Positions 30,885-43,805 of a stretch of DNA of 64,000 nucleotides are shown piece by piece (within the stretch, counting starts at the first letter, position 1; each line of letters begins with the position of its first letter). The DNA is from Euonymus europaeus (lineage: Eukaryota; Streptophyta; Magnoliopsida; Celastrales; Celastraceae). Position numbers and translations under genes: made by a program. Location: the NCBI GenBank assembly GCA_963580455.1, contig OY756966.1, positions 10,684,501-10,748,500 on the forward strand, given 5' to 3'. The notes under the pieces were generated by a model. It ran no database searches. It was given only the letters and a program-made list of their open reading frames with translations, and was not told the DNA's origin.

Positions 30885-32290
30885 TTAAGGGTCGACAAGA
30901 TTAGCTGAAATAGACTCTTTAGAATTTAGAAAGGAAAACAAATTTAATTAAATTAAATGTAAATTGGTAGAAGAAACGATTAAATTACAACGCTGTGTGT
31001 AACGTGAGATCGGTAAGAGAAAGAGTAGAGGGATGAGGGTAAAAAGGAAAAACTAGCACATAAATAAAATAATATAAAATGAGCACGATTATCGAGGAAA
31101 CCTAAAAACCTAAAATTGATGCGAGAGAGAGAGAGAGGGCGGGGCGATGGTAATCGATTTGGCGAAGGAGGCGACAGTTTCTGGCATTTGTGGTGTCACC
31201 GTGAAGAGGACGACGAGAGAAGCTCACCGGTGTCCTTTTTGTACGTAACGGAGGAGGCATCACTGAGATACGGCAAGGGGAAGATCACAGCCACCGCTTT
31301 TTCACTGCTTCGATTTACCCAGTTCCGGTCACCGATCAGGTAACCACCACCGACAGTTTTCGCCATTGTGTTCACCGGCTCACGAGCTACCGGTGGAGGT
31401 CAGCCGTGTGTGTCACTACCACCGAAAAGGCGGCGACCCGTTTCTAGAGTAAACGGGTCTGCGACCTTGTGAGAGATGAGAGGTCAACCGGGTCAGCCTG
31501 ACCCGGTTTAGGGTGACGACCTGGTTGACCAGGGAGGGTTGACCGGAGATTTAATTAATTTTTAAATAAAATAAATAATGGATTTTTGCATTATTATTAA
31601 TTGTAGGAACCAATTTTTATATCTGACTTAGGGGAATTTACGAAAGGGTGCCAAGTAAGTAACATCCTCACTGTGTCACAGAATAAATGTATGATGTTTT
31701 GAGGTTTGTATGCTATATTTATGTTTATACTTATTGGTGCTGTGATGTATGAATTATTATTGAGCGTGTTATTATGAAATTTCGTATTGGAATTGTATTG
31801 TATACTTTAATTGTCATTTTCAAGAAGTGTACATGGCATAACGTGGCATCATGAAAGATTTACACACTTGATGACAGTTTTATAAACCTAGTAATACTAC
31901 TATAGGGAGGGTATACTGTTAAGGCTAAAGGCGAGGGTACAAGGTTGAAAAATAAGGTGAGGAGAAAGAATGAATATTTTGATAGGAAAAGTATTCTATA
32001 GAAGAATGATGATTGGAAATTCCGACCGGTTGCTCTGTAGCAGTTTACTAGAGTTAGGGGCCCTAGTATTGGATAAATGTTTAAATTGGCTAACTTTTCT
32101 TAAAGAAGGAATTTATGTGCATCCATGCATAAAGATGTTACTTGTTGAACCTTGACTCATTATATTCTGTGATGCAGGTGATGATGAGTACACTGAATTG
32201 GTTGTTGATGGTGATGGTGATGGCGAGGATCCTCAATGATGGTGCTCATGTAGGGTGGCAAGTTCACGGGAAAGTAGTGTAATAAATTAC
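30885..32290 (+). repeat. Older LTR-like sequence, continued after element 3
   Basis: This joins to 21719 once element 3 and one GGTGG are removed. It holds a GA repeat (near 31120-31138), a G/C-rich part with inverted repeats (31437-31533), and a phrase CTGTGATGCAGGTGATGATGAGTAC (split around 32170-32190) like the late LTR region of plant Gypsy elements. No coding region is evident. The assignment is tentative. Confidence 0.4.
31437..31533. repeat. Cluster of three different inverted repeats
   Basis: ACCCGTTT/AAACGGGT (31437-31458, 6-base loop), ACCGGGTCAG-C-CTGACCCGGT (31487-31507, perfect 10-bp arms) and CCTGGT-TG-ACCAGG (31520-31533). They lie in a locally G/C-rich part of the older LTR-like sequence. 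Confidence 0.85.
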
Positions 32291-32593
32291 TTAAGCGTCA
32301 GAGGCATTTATACGGTTTTATTCAGACCCAGTTAATCCATCAATGTCTAGTCGCGAAGACTTGAGCCACCCAAGAACTTGGTCAACGCAGCAGTTCTCCA
32401 TGACGATGCCCACAATAGTCTTGATCGGGCCATCAATTTTGTGTCGTCTCTCAAAATTTTCAAAGTCTAGCAACTGAGTTGAGATTACTAGGTAAAAAAA
32501 CTCAAATATGAGAGATCATCACCAGAAAGGCATCTCAGATGATCGTCAGCCGAAAAGACGTGATGACTATCAAGAGAGTCCAATCATGTGGAT

Positions 32594-35028
32594 TGTTGGA
32601 CCATAGGTCCTACATTTGTGTTTTGATGCAAAAATACTTAATGTGCTATTTGATTGTACTCATACTTGAATGAATTTGGATAAAGCATGAAATGATCGTG
32701 ATAATTGATTTAAGTATCATTATATATCATTTGGAATCATGTTTGATCTTATTTAATATGAATTGGATGACTTTGGACTTGTTCATTTTCGGATTACAAA
32801 AACTGCTCAAACATCACACTGTACATGTCGGTTGAATAGTCATACATTTTCATACGATCTCGAAATGACTTGATTCTTGTTCTAAAAATATTATTAAGAT
32901 TATGAATCAATTTTGAGTGAAAGATGTTCAATTTCTTTGTTAAAGTTAGTATAACTGTGCAGACATGATATAACACCGTTTGAGATTATTTGCTCAAATT
33001 GAGTGACCAATTGAACTCCAATGGCTGTGAAATTTTGTGTGCATATTTAAATATATATTAAATGATTTATTATGTGCTTACTTGAATTTTATTGAGCATT
33101 TATCATATTGATTGACCTATGTCCAAGCATTGAAGCTCTTTGAGTTTCCAAGCAACAATGAGGTGCCTTGTCATCTATTTCTTTGTAGGTGAAATCAATT
33201 AAGTATCATGAGCTTATTTGGAGTAGTATGAAGCTGATTTTATTGATTAAATTTGTACATTCATTTGTTGAAGCTTAATTGGTCAAGTTTGAGCATGGTC
33301 AACTCCATTTGAGAAAAAGGTTGACTTCTCATGAGCAAGCATTGGTTCCAAGCATGTGAAATGAATATTGTTTCAGGATAATTCTTTGTGCCAAGAATTC
33401 AAAAGAGATTTCATGTTTAATTCGATGGGTCAACATTGTGGCAACATTTACTTCTTGGGAGACAAAGGAGAGAGAAATGGCTGGAAAGTTGTTCCTTGTT
33501 CTAGAATCTAGAAAGGGTTGTTTGACTTGGTTTGAGCATTGCTTTCATCATCAAGAAGGAATTATTGGTGTAACCAAATAACTAAACAAGCTCAAGCCAA
33601 AGGAGATATTTTTACATAACAATTTCCAACAACTATATAATGAATGGTGGAGATTTATTTGGTTTGAATTAAAGAAGAGTCAAGATTAAAAGAAGAAGGA
33701 AGGGCCAAGATCAAGACTTATTTTTCATCCAATGGACAAGATTATTTTGTGTTGGAAAGAAGAGAGGGGTTTGGCTTGTGTTGGAAGGTGGAAGAACATT
33801 TGCAAAAAAATTGGCCAAGTCTTTGAGCTTCAAATCCTCTCAACTTCAAATCTTGATTCAAACTTCTTCCTAGAGATCTCTTGCTAAAAATCTGATTATC
33901 ATCAAGCTATTATCTTCTTACTTCAAAGAGATATCCAAAACTACATCAAGAACCCATCATTCTTCATTCTATCAGTGGGGTATCAGTTTTGGTGTTCTTA
34001 AGTGGTGTTTCAACAAAGCTTCTCCTATTCTCATCTATATCTTCTTGAGAGCTTTGTGTGAATTTTTCATAGAGTGATTGCCACATCTTGAGCCTATTCT
34101 TAACCATATTCATGAGCATCATCTCTAGTCTTTGTGAGAGTTCCTCAACCAAAATAGCTTTGAGCTCATCTTGAGACAACCTTGTGCCTAAACACTTGTA
34201 AAGTCCCTTTGTTGGACAAAACCTTGTGAGGTTGTGAGATACGTTTGGGGTACAACTTGAAAACCTTAGTTCTTAGTTATCTCAAAACCTTGGTTGTAAG
34301 AGTTTAGGGTTAGCTTGCCTAAAATCTTAAGTTGTTGGTGAACTTAGAAAACCATCATCCATTAGTGGATTTGGAAATCCTAAGTTGTGGGCTTAGGTAG
34401 TGGCTGTAGGAGGAAGAACTCTCCGAACCACTCTATATCCTTGAGCATTTTATTTTTACTTGTTTTAATTGATTGTGTGTGTTGATCATTTGCTTGAGGT
34501 TGTTAATTACATTAGAGGAGGTTTCTTTAAACCATTAAGACACACACTTTAATTGTTAATTTTTCTGGAACATCAATCTGTTTGTGCATAGTTCATATAG
34601 CTAGACTTTGAATTTAATTTGAATTTTTGATATAGTGTTCACAAGGTGTTTCATATTGCATACCAAATTTTCCTACATTTTGACTTATTGATAGGTCAAA
34701 TAGTTTTTATCCAATTGGTGTGCATGTTTAATTTGAACACTAATTTGTTTGTGTACTGTTCATATAGTTAGACCTTGAATTTTGATCTGAAATTCTGATA
34801 TAGTATTCATTAAGGTATTTTGATATTTCATATTAAATTTTGTTACATTCCAACTAGAATTGCTAGGTTAAATTTCTTTTATCAATTCCGTGTGCTAATT
34901 TGTGTGTATTGACATTGCATTGTGAGTTTTGTGATTTTTAAATTATAAAAAGGGATTTCCTTTGCAATTTGAGAACACAATTCACCCACCCCCACCCCCC
35001 CGCTTCCTGTGTTTGCGTAGACTTTTCA
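32594..35028 (+). repeat. 5' LTR of SIRE-type element
   Basis: About 2,435 bp, beginning TGTTGGACCATAGGTCC (with a GGACC/GGTCC inverted repeat) and ending ACTTTTCA before the primer site. Minus-strand relatives occur at 1947-13808 and, more diverged, at 20065-21615. Confidence 0.85.
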
Positions 35029-35030
35029 AT

Positions 35031-35045
35031 TGGTATCAGAAGGAG
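35031..35045 (+). other. Primer-binding site of SIRE-type element
   Basis: TGGTATCAGAAGGAG follows the LTR after two bases. It resembles the tRNA-Met primer site TGGTATCAGAGC, with changes toward its end. Confidence 0.7.
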
Positions 35046-35083
35046 TATGAAAATCAAAGAATTAACATTCTTGCTAGATCTTT

Positions 35084-38000
35084 ATGGAATCCACAAGTAG
35101 ATCTCATGATGGAGAGGGTCTATCCTCTAATAGGCCACCTTTCTTTGATAAGAAGTACTATAGATTTTGAAAGTTTAGAATGAGAATTTTCCTTAGAAGT
35201 ATAGATATGGCTTTGTGGAGAGTAATTGAGAATGATCCATTTATTCCAATGAAAAGGAAGGAGATAAGGAAGTTCCAAAGTTAGAGAGTGAATATAGTGA
35301 AAGTGATGATAAAAAAAGTTAGCTTAAATGAGAGATCCATTAACTTGTCGCATATTGCATTAGATATAAATGAATATTATCATATTTCAACATGTACTAG
35401 TGCACAAGAAATTTGGAACATGTTAGAGTCGAAGCATGAAGGAACTAGTCAAGTTAAAGATTCTAAAATTGACATGCTTGTGCATCAATTTGAATTGTTT
35501 AAAATGCTTGATGGTGAATGCATTAGTAAGAAGTTTGCTAGATTGACAAAAATATGCAATGAATTGAATTCTCTTGAAAAGCCTTATGCTAATGTAGATA
35601 AAGTGCAAAAGATCCTAAAAAGCCTTCCAAGATCATGGACTGAAAATGTCACCGCAATCAAGGAAGCAAAGGATTTGAGAACCTTGAAGATTGTGGAGCT
35701 TATTGGAAGCTTAATGACTCATGAATTGGAAGTGATCAATAGAGTTGATGAAGAGGCTCCAAAGAAGAAAAATATTGCATTGGTTGTGACTTCCAAGCCC
35801 AAATCCAAGGAGGCCATGGCTTATTCCAAGGAAGAGGAGGTTTCCTCAAGTAGTGAGAGCGAAGAAAGTGATGATGAGATGGCTATGATGGTCAAGAACT
35901 TCAAGAAGTTTTTGAAGAACAAAAGAGGTGGTTTCAAAATAGGAAGTTCAAGAGTAAGTAAAAGGAGAAATAGAAGCATACTTGCTTCAATTGTGGCAAA
36001 GTAGGACACTTCATTGCCGATTGCCCCAAAGCATCCAAGAAACATCACAAAGGGAAAGGCAAGGAGAATAAAAAGGCATTGAAAGCAACATGGGATGATT
36101 CATCATCAAGCTCTTCAAGTGAGGATGAGATTGAGCATAAGGCACACTTTTGCCTCATGGCAAAAGGGGAGAAAGTTGACTTATCTTCTCAATATGAGAT
36201 GTTAAAGACTCTTCTCTTTTAACCTATGATGACTTGTATGCTAATTATGATGACTTATGTGATTCTCATGGTATGTTGCTTAGAAAGTGTAAGCATCTCA
36301 AAAAGGAAAATGTTAGACTTATTAAACTTGATGAAATGCATGCTAATGAGCTTGAAGTGGTTAACGCTAAGTATGATGCTCTTTGTGTTAAGTTTGATAA
36401 TATGACTATTGAGCATGATGCTTTGATTAATGAAAATAAATGATTAAAAGGAAAACCGTCTATCATTGATGAAAATGCTTGTATGACCGAATGCACTATA
36501 TTGAATATGCATGATTATGATCATCTTAAAGCTAGGGTGCTTGAGCTAGAAGAAGAATTGAAATCATGGGATGATCATGAGTGCATTATGCTTTCTAACA
36601 CTAAATCCTTGGAGCATGGACTTGATTTGATGAAAGAAAAGAATAGGATGTTAGAAATGCAATTCTCTAAGTTTTTCATGAATTCACTAAAACTTGATGA
36701 AATGATAGATTCTCAAAGGCATTATCTTGATAGAAGTGGAGTTGGTTATGATTCTTTGTTTCTTGATGAAATTAAACATGAGAGTAAAAACTTAATTAAG
36801 TTGGTGAAACCTATCAATGGTTAAACCAAGACACGTATGACCATAGGAGACTCGGCTAAGGCTTCAAAAGCTAAGGCCAATGATGCACACCCCTCGGGTG
36901 GAGCATCAACATCTAGGGCATCACATCCTAGAGTGAGGAAATTAAGGATCAAGAAAAGTTGGGTACATAAATGTATGAAATATGATGACAAACTTGATTA
37001 TGCAAGGGTTGTGCTTAGATTGAATGTTTATACTATTGTGGCTAACCCTCACCCTCAAGGATCCAAGGTTTTGATACCTAAAGTATCTTGAACAATATTG
37101 GTTAGGTGTGCTTAAAGTATCTTGGATAGTGGTTGTGCAAGGCATATGACTGGTGATCGATCCTTGTTCATATCTTACAAGGAGAAGGATGGTGGCTATG
37201 TCACTTTTGGAGACAATTCCAAAGGAAAGATCCTAGGCATAGGATCGGTTAGTAAGGATTTCTTAACCATAAATGATTGCTTTATTGTTGAAAATTTGGC
37301 ATTTAATTTGCTTAGCATTTGTCATTTATCGGATAAAGGTTATGATTCTCATTTCAAAAATGATAAGTGTTGCATTGTTGATAAGCATGAAAATGTGGTT
37401 ACTTTTGGTTCTAGAGTAGGTCATATGTATGCTTTGGATATTAACATGAAATGTGATTCCATGACTTGCTTGATTGTTTCTAATGATGTTATGTTGCATT
37501 GGCATAGAATGCTAGGTCATGTAGGTGCATCTACTTTAAGGAAGCTTAGTTCAAAAGAGTTAGTTAGAGGCTTACCTAAGTTGAAGTTTGGTGATTCAAT
37601 TGTATGTGAAAATTGCATTAGGGGTAAGCAATCTAAAGAGTCATTTAAATCTAAAAATGTCATTTCCACTTCTAGACCAATACAATTATTGCATATTGAT
37701 TTGTTTGGAACTAGTAGGACTAAGAGTTTAGGTGGAAAATATTATGCATTTGTTATTGTCAATGATTATTCAAGATTCACTTGGTGTTTATTTTTGGCAC
37801 ATAAAAGTGATGCATTTCATGAGTTTAAGTCTTTCATTAAAAGAGTGTAAAACGAGCATGAATTGCATGTTTCTAAGATTAGAAGTGAACATGGTGGTGA
37901 GTTTGAGAATTATGGTTTTGATGCATTGTGTGATTCTTATGGCATTTCTCATAACTTTAGTGCTCCTAGGACACCTCAACAAAATGGAGTTGTAGAGAAG

Positions 38001-39948
38001 AAGAATAGGACTCTACAAGAGTTAGGGAGAACTATGATGCTTGAATAATGCTTGTTATGTTTCCAATAGGTTGTCCATTAGAAAGATGTTGAAAAAGACA
38101 TCATATGAGCTTTTGTATGATAGGAAAACTAAAGTTGATTATTTTAGAGTGTTTGGTTGTAAATACTATATCTTGAACACTAAAGATAATCTTGATAAGT
38201 TTGATGCCAAAAGTGACATTGGAATTTTTCTTGGGTATTCTTTACACTCTAGAGCATATAGAGTTTATAATGTGAAATCTAAGTGTGTTGAAGAAAATGT
38301 GTATGTGAAATTCGATGATATATTCTCACTTGATCCAAAAGTGCATGTAGATAATGAAAATTCAGGTATTGAAGGCTTTGATCTTTCAAAGGATAATGAT
38401 CCTAATGCTTGCCATGAGCTACACATTGATATGGATGAAACACCATTGGTAGAAGGCCTTAAGGAGATGAAAATTACTAATAATTCTACACCAAATGTGC
38501 AAGATGAGGAGCAACCCATGACTATTAATGTTGATCAAGTTGCTCAAAATAATAATATGGAGCAATCGAGTACTACTCAATCTCAAGGCAATAGGATTCA
38601 AGTGAAGGTCAAGCACAAACATCCTAAGGAGCTTATGATTGGAGATCCAAACAAGGGCATTCAAACAAGATCAAAGTTGAATGCTATAAAGGCTATTAGA
38701 CTTTTATTAGCTTTTACATGCTATAAAGGTTTTAAGCTTTTTCAAACGGATATTAAGAGTGCTTTCTTAAATAGTGTGATAAATGAGGAAGTGTATGTTA
38801 AACAACCACCCGATTTTGAATCTAAAGAATTTCCTAATCTTGTTTACAAATTAGACAAAGCATTTTATGACTTGAAGCAAGCACCTAGGGCTTGGTATGA
38901 AAGACTTAGTAAATTCTTGTTAGAAAATGAATTTTCTTGTGGTAGTATTGATAATACTTTGTTTATTAAGTGTAAAGGTGATGACATATTGATTGTGCAA
39001 ATCTATGTTGATGACATTATATTTGGTGCTACTTTGGAATCAATGTGTGATGAATTTGCTATGTGCATGAAAAGTGAATTTGAAATGTCTATGATGGGTG
39101 AATTGACATATTTTCTAGGATTGCAAATTAGACAAACCTCACATGGTATTCATATAAGTCAAACTAAATACACTTATGACTTGCTTAAAAGGTTCGGTAT
39201 GGACTTGTCTAAAGGATATTCTACACCAATGAGGGTGACATCCAAATTAGAAGCCGACCTTAAGGGTAAAGAGGTGGATCAAAAGATGTATAGGTCTATG
39301 ATTGATAGCTTACTTTATTTGACCGCTTCTAGGTCGGATATCATGTTTAGTGTGTGTATGTGTGCTGGATATCAATTTAATCTTAGAGAATCACACCTAA
39401 TAGTTGTTAAGAGAATATTAAGATATTTAAAAGATACACCAACCATAGGGTTATGGTATGATAGAAAATCTTCATTTGACTTACATGCTTTTAGTGATGC
39501 CGATTATGGAGCTTGTAGAATTGATAGGAAGAGTACAAGTGGTACATGTCAATATCTTGGAAATATGATTATATCTTGGTTTTCAAAGAAACAAACATGT
39601 GTTACTCTAAGTACAACCGAATCAGAATATATGACAATTGATAGTTGTATTGTACAAATTCTATGGATTAAAAAACAATTGCTTGATTTTAATGTGAAAT
39701 TTGACAACACTCTTGTTCATTGTGATAACATAAGTGCTATTCTTTTAAGTAAGAATCCGGTTCATCATGGAAAGGCTAAGCATATTGAGATTAGACAACA
39801 TTTCATTAGGGATCATGTAGCTGAAGGGAATATTTTGCTTGAACATGTAGATGGAGAAAATAATATTATAGATATTCGTACTAAACCCCTAACTAAGGAT
39901 AGGTTCATTAAGTTAAGAGATGCATTGGGATTGATTGATGCTCCTTGA
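35084..39948 (+). pseudogene. Gag-pol of SIRE-type element, many breaks and deletions
   Basis: Gag starts at the ATG at 35084 (MESTSRSHDG); stops at 35168 (Trp site) and 35282; UBN2-like body to about 35790; a frameshift before the zinc knuckle CFNCGKVGHFIADC (35983-36024). A coiled-coil stretch (36234-36824) has a stop at 36441. Protease DSGCARHMTG near 37125; integrase from HWHRMLGH (near 37498) with a stop at 37848 and a small frame-breaking deletion near 38044. RT lacks its first ~110 residues: TRSKLNA (near 38680) joins directly to AIRLLLAF. YVDD (39004-39015), RNase H and the end at 39948 are open. Confidence 0.9.
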
Positions 39949-40343
39949 TCAAATGTTTTCTTGAATGCATGCTCTTTGATAGTATTTACTTCAATTGGTA
40001 TTCACTTTACCTTGACATATTGCAATTTGATATCTATGCTTGAATTGGTATGATTATATGGTACATTAAATAGTGTGAAAGAGATGCATGTTTGTAAGGG
40101 GAGTTCCTAACTTGATATGTGCTTTGAACATGTTATTATGCTTAAACATGATCCTTTGATTCTTGAAGTGACATTCTCATCTATTTTCCAAAATTTTCAT
40201 TCAAACATTCCTCATGGGAGAGATAGTTCATGTGCTTAGTGAGAGCTAGTTGAGATAATCGATGCACTTCATGGTTTTTCAATCCTACATGTTGTTTTGA
40301 AGTTGCATGTACCCCCTATATCCTCACCTTTTTGAGTAATTAC

Positions 40344-40358
40344 AAAAAGGGGGAGAGA
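40344..40358 (+). other. Polypurine tract of SIRE-type element
   Basis: AAAAAGGGGGAGAGA. In SIRE-type elements this kind of tract lies near the 3' LTR, often with a second copy right at the boundary. Here the second copy and the LTR start are missing, removed by the deletion that ends near 40456. Confidence 0.6.
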
Positions 40359-40455
40359 TAGTTGATGACAAAGTGCACTTATGTGATTAAAAGTGCATAT
40401 TAGTTGCACAACTTAAGAGGAAGTGAGCTTGTCATATTAAGGGAGAGTAAGATGT

Positions 40456-41323
40456 TCAATTTTGAGTGAAAGATGTTCAATTTCTCTATTGAAGTTAGTA
40501 TAACTGGGCAGATATGATATAATATTGTTTGAGATTACTTGCTGAAATTGAGTGACCCATTGAACTCCAATGACTGTGAAATTTTGTGTGCATATTTAAA
40601 TATATGTTAAATGATTTATTATTTACTTACTTGAATTTTATTGAGCATTTATCATATTGATTGACATATGTCCAAGTATTGAAGCTCTTTGAGCTTACAA
40701 GCAACAATGAGGTGCCTTGTCACCTATTTCTTTGTAGGTGAAATCAATTAAGTATCATGAGATTATTTGGAGCAGTATGAAGCTGATTTTATTGATTAAA
40801 TTTGTACATTCATTTGTTGAAGCTTAATTGATCAAGTTTGAGCATGGTCAACTCCATTTGAGAAAAAGGTTGATTTCTCATGAGCAAGCATTGGTTCCAG
40901 GCGTGTGAAATGAATATTGTTGCTAGAGAATTCCTTCTTTGAGCTTCTAGAAGTCCTCTTATTGGCTTTGCGCCAATAATTCAAAAGAGATTTCAAGTTT
41001 AATTTGATTGGTCAGCATTGTGGCAACATTTACTTATTGGGGGACAAATGAGAGATTTATAATGAATGGTGGAGATTTATTTGGTTTGAATTAAAGAAGA
41101 GTCAAGATTAAAAGAAGAAGGAAGTGCCAAGATCAAGACTTATTTTTCATCCAATGGCCAAGATCATTTTGTGTTGGAAAGAAGAGAGGGGTTTGGCTTG
41201 TATTGCAAAGTGGAAGAACATTTGCAAAAAAATTGGCCAAGTCTTTGATCTTCAAATCCTCTCAATTCACCCCCCCCCCCCCCCCCCCCACCCTCAACCC
41301 TTTATTTTTGCCTAGTTTTTTCA
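40456..41323 (+). repeat. 3' LTR remnant of SIRE-type element
   Basis: Matches the 5' LTR from about 32907 but lacks its first ~310 bp, about 185 bp inside (junction near 41054), and the region equivalent to about 33850-34970. It ends GCCTAGTTTTTTCA, like the 5' LTR end, after a run of about 19 C (41270-41289). Confidence 0.78.
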
Positions 41324-42881
41324 CGGATGTGGTGACAAAGAGGTAAACAGAAAAAGAAGCTTAATGACATATATCTTCCACATAAGCCCCGAAAACAAGA
41401 CAACATATTCAAGATCACCTCTGAAATACCTTGCAAGAATTCATCTTGGAATTTCCTAAAAATTATATGTGTGTAAATTATAGATGCATGTTTCAAAATC
41501 CCAATATTACGAACATACAACTTTGGTTTCCCCTGAGCATAACTATAGTCATCTTCAATTTCAACCTCGTGCATTTTTCTCGCATTTTCATCGTAGTGCT
41601 TTATAAACTCGGTTAATGTCATTGCCTTACAAGCCATATGGTGGAACACATTTTTTGTACTCTCACTTCTTTGAGTTGAGTGAATACCTGTAGAAAAAGT
41701 CTAAAGACTAAACGCAAGACACCACTTAACTCAAATTTCATACAACCTTTTAAGTCACTTATTGTTGCCTACATCCCAACAATGAACCATTTTATCTCAA
41801 GTACTTTGAAACTCTTCTTCATTTTCACAACCATGGAGTAACTTAGTGAAAAATTTATCTTTAAATTCAGGGTTTCCGTAGAGTTGAGGAATATTCGTAG
41901 CGGCATTCTTTGCAATATGCCACTCACACAAACGATGACAAGTATTGGGAAACACTTGTCAATAACATTCGACATGGCTTGATCTTGATCGGTGAATATG
42001 GTTTTAGGAGCCTTGTTTCCCATAGCTTCCAAAAAAGTTGCAAACAACCAAATAAATGAAGATGTGGTCTCATCTAGCAAAAATGCGCATCCAAATAACA
42101 CATTCTTCCAATAATGGTTTACCCCAACAAAAGGGGCAAAAATCATATTGTACCTGTTAGTCCGGTACATTGCATAAAAAATAACCACATCACCAAAGCA
42201 ATCATAATCAATTTTAGACAAGCCATCCCACCAAAAAAAGTTATTCAATCGACTTTGATCATCAATTTGGGTAGCATAAAAAAAATATAATCATTAGCCT
42301 GCATTAACATGAAATGATTCCTAACACTCTGAGCATCCCTGACACCTATCATCTTCATTCTTTGAGATTATAAAAAATTCTGACAAACCCTCAATGTGAA
42401 GCCAACATTCTCTACACCTCCAACTTCATTTGTTATATAAGAATATGCTTTAGTTGCTCTAATTCTAGCATTTGCCATTGACTGTAGCACACTTGAACTA
42501 GTTTGAGTCTTTTTTTTGCAGACTAGATCAAATGTCTCTAGACTTCTTTAATCAACACATGGTTATGTTCAAATATTAGATCAATCATTGTCCAAACATC
42601 ACCTTCAATGCCAAACCTAACACGAGCTTTACAACCACACCTAATATCCAGTCTCTCAATTTTTCTTTGCTCATGTGGTGGCACATATGGTGGAAATCCT
42701 TCACAAGAACAAAGATAGACACACCGACGTAATTCATTCTTTCAATTATATGATTTATGCCCCTTTGAACTTCAAACCCTTTATGGATTGCATACATATT
42801 ATATGTTTTATAAGCATCATCCTCACAACGAAATGTCATTCCAATATTGAAAAAAATTTCATCCTCCTCATTATTAACCAT
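41324..42881 (-). pseudogene. FAR1-related / MULE transposase-like gene, decayed
   Basis: From the ATG at 42881 on the minus strand: a FAR1-type N-terminal pattern GMTFRCEDDAYKTYNMYA and GFEVQRG. Then (about 42470-42250, several frames) VRNHFMLMQANDYIFF. Then a clear MULE transposase block NNFFWWDG..DYDCFGDVVIFYAMYRTN..FAPFVGVNHYWKNVLFGC..LLDET, APKTIFTDQDQAM (42248-41940). Then the block TLTEFIKHYDENARKM and YTHIIFRKFQDEF (41649-41440). The C-terminal SWIM part is shortened or lost. Such proteins are transposases or their domesticated FAR1/FRS transcription-factor relatives. Multiple frame breaks make it non-functional. The SIRE element adjoins its end. Confidence 0.8.
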
Positions 42882-42949
42882 ATCATGAATATCTACAACA
42901 AAAATCCAAAAAAAAAGTTGGTTTTTGGTGTTTATTTTATATTGATGTA

Positions 42950-43800
42950 AATGAAGTTAACTACCTAAATGCGACAAGCAACCTAAAAGCCAAATGTAAT
43001 ATTGACGAGGCAACAAATGACCGAAATAGGAAAAATACAATATAATTAAAGAAAATCGTTTGGCAAGATTTGGCATATATGTTAAGTTAAACAAGTTAGA
43101 GAAAACATGCATACTATTCATACAAAATACATTCTTGTTAAAAATATTTAATTAATATAAATATTATTAGTTTGATTTAATTTATATCGATATCTATGTA
43201 TCTATCTATGTATTACATTACATATCTATAACATGCATGTGATTGGGGTCTCCATAGCTCAAGTCGCTCTGTTTATCGTCTAATCGTGAGATGCTCAGTA
43301 GCTTCGTTTGCTCCCAATGGCGTCGTTCTCGAGCTAACCCTGCCACGCAAAATGACGTCATTCCTCTCACGGGTGTTCCCCTACTACCCCGACAGTGCTG
43401 CAACGACATCCCTCATACGTTTGCCTTGCTAGCTACGTCATGATCCTCACACCGCCTCAGGACCCATATATGCATCACAATGTCTTCGCTTGCGTCACTC
43501 TCAGTTCCACAAAAAAATTTGCCATTTTCGACTTTGTTATCAAGAGATCTTAGGTGATTAACACATAAATCTCATTCATTCATTTAGCATTGAACCACTG
43601 GAACACTATGTTCTTAAGGGAACTTAGATACAAGCCAATAGCTTCCTTACGAAGCAAACAGAACAAGTTAACAAAATATCATGCAAGGAAAAGACCAAAA
43701 AGCCCCTCCTGGAAATACACAAAACTTAAACCAGTTTAACTTAATTAAAGCTTAAAACATAAACTAATAAACCGTCATTACAAATTGCAAGTCACGCAAC
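42950..43800. other. Unassigned sequence with a G/C-richer island
   Basis: A/T-rich to about 43230, then a locally G/C-rich patch (43240-43510) without a convincing gene on either strand, then A/T-rich flank of the Copia relic. Confidence 0.4.
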
Positions 43801-43805
43801 ACTCC

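Larger units (their letters stand above)
32594..41323 (+). mobile_element. SIRE-type Ty1-Copia element, internally deleted
   Basis: 5' LTR 32594-35028, primer site, gag, protease, integrase, RT/RNase H, a purine tract, and a 3' LTR remnant 40456-41323. Flanks TGGAT (32589-32593) and CGGAT (41324-41328) differ by one C/T change and mark a 5-bp target duplication. The order integrase before RT identifies Copia. Coiled-coil gag, the RT phrases FEMSMMGELTYFLGLQI and LLKRFGMDLSK, and the AAAAAGGGGGAGAGA tract are typical of SIRE/Maximus elements. Several deletions leave it unable to move by itself. Confidence 0.9.

Noticed and set aside
41302..41323. FAR1-like frame extending into the SIRE LTR
   Set aside because: The last residues come from the LTR end and C run; the true relic stops at the insertion boundary.
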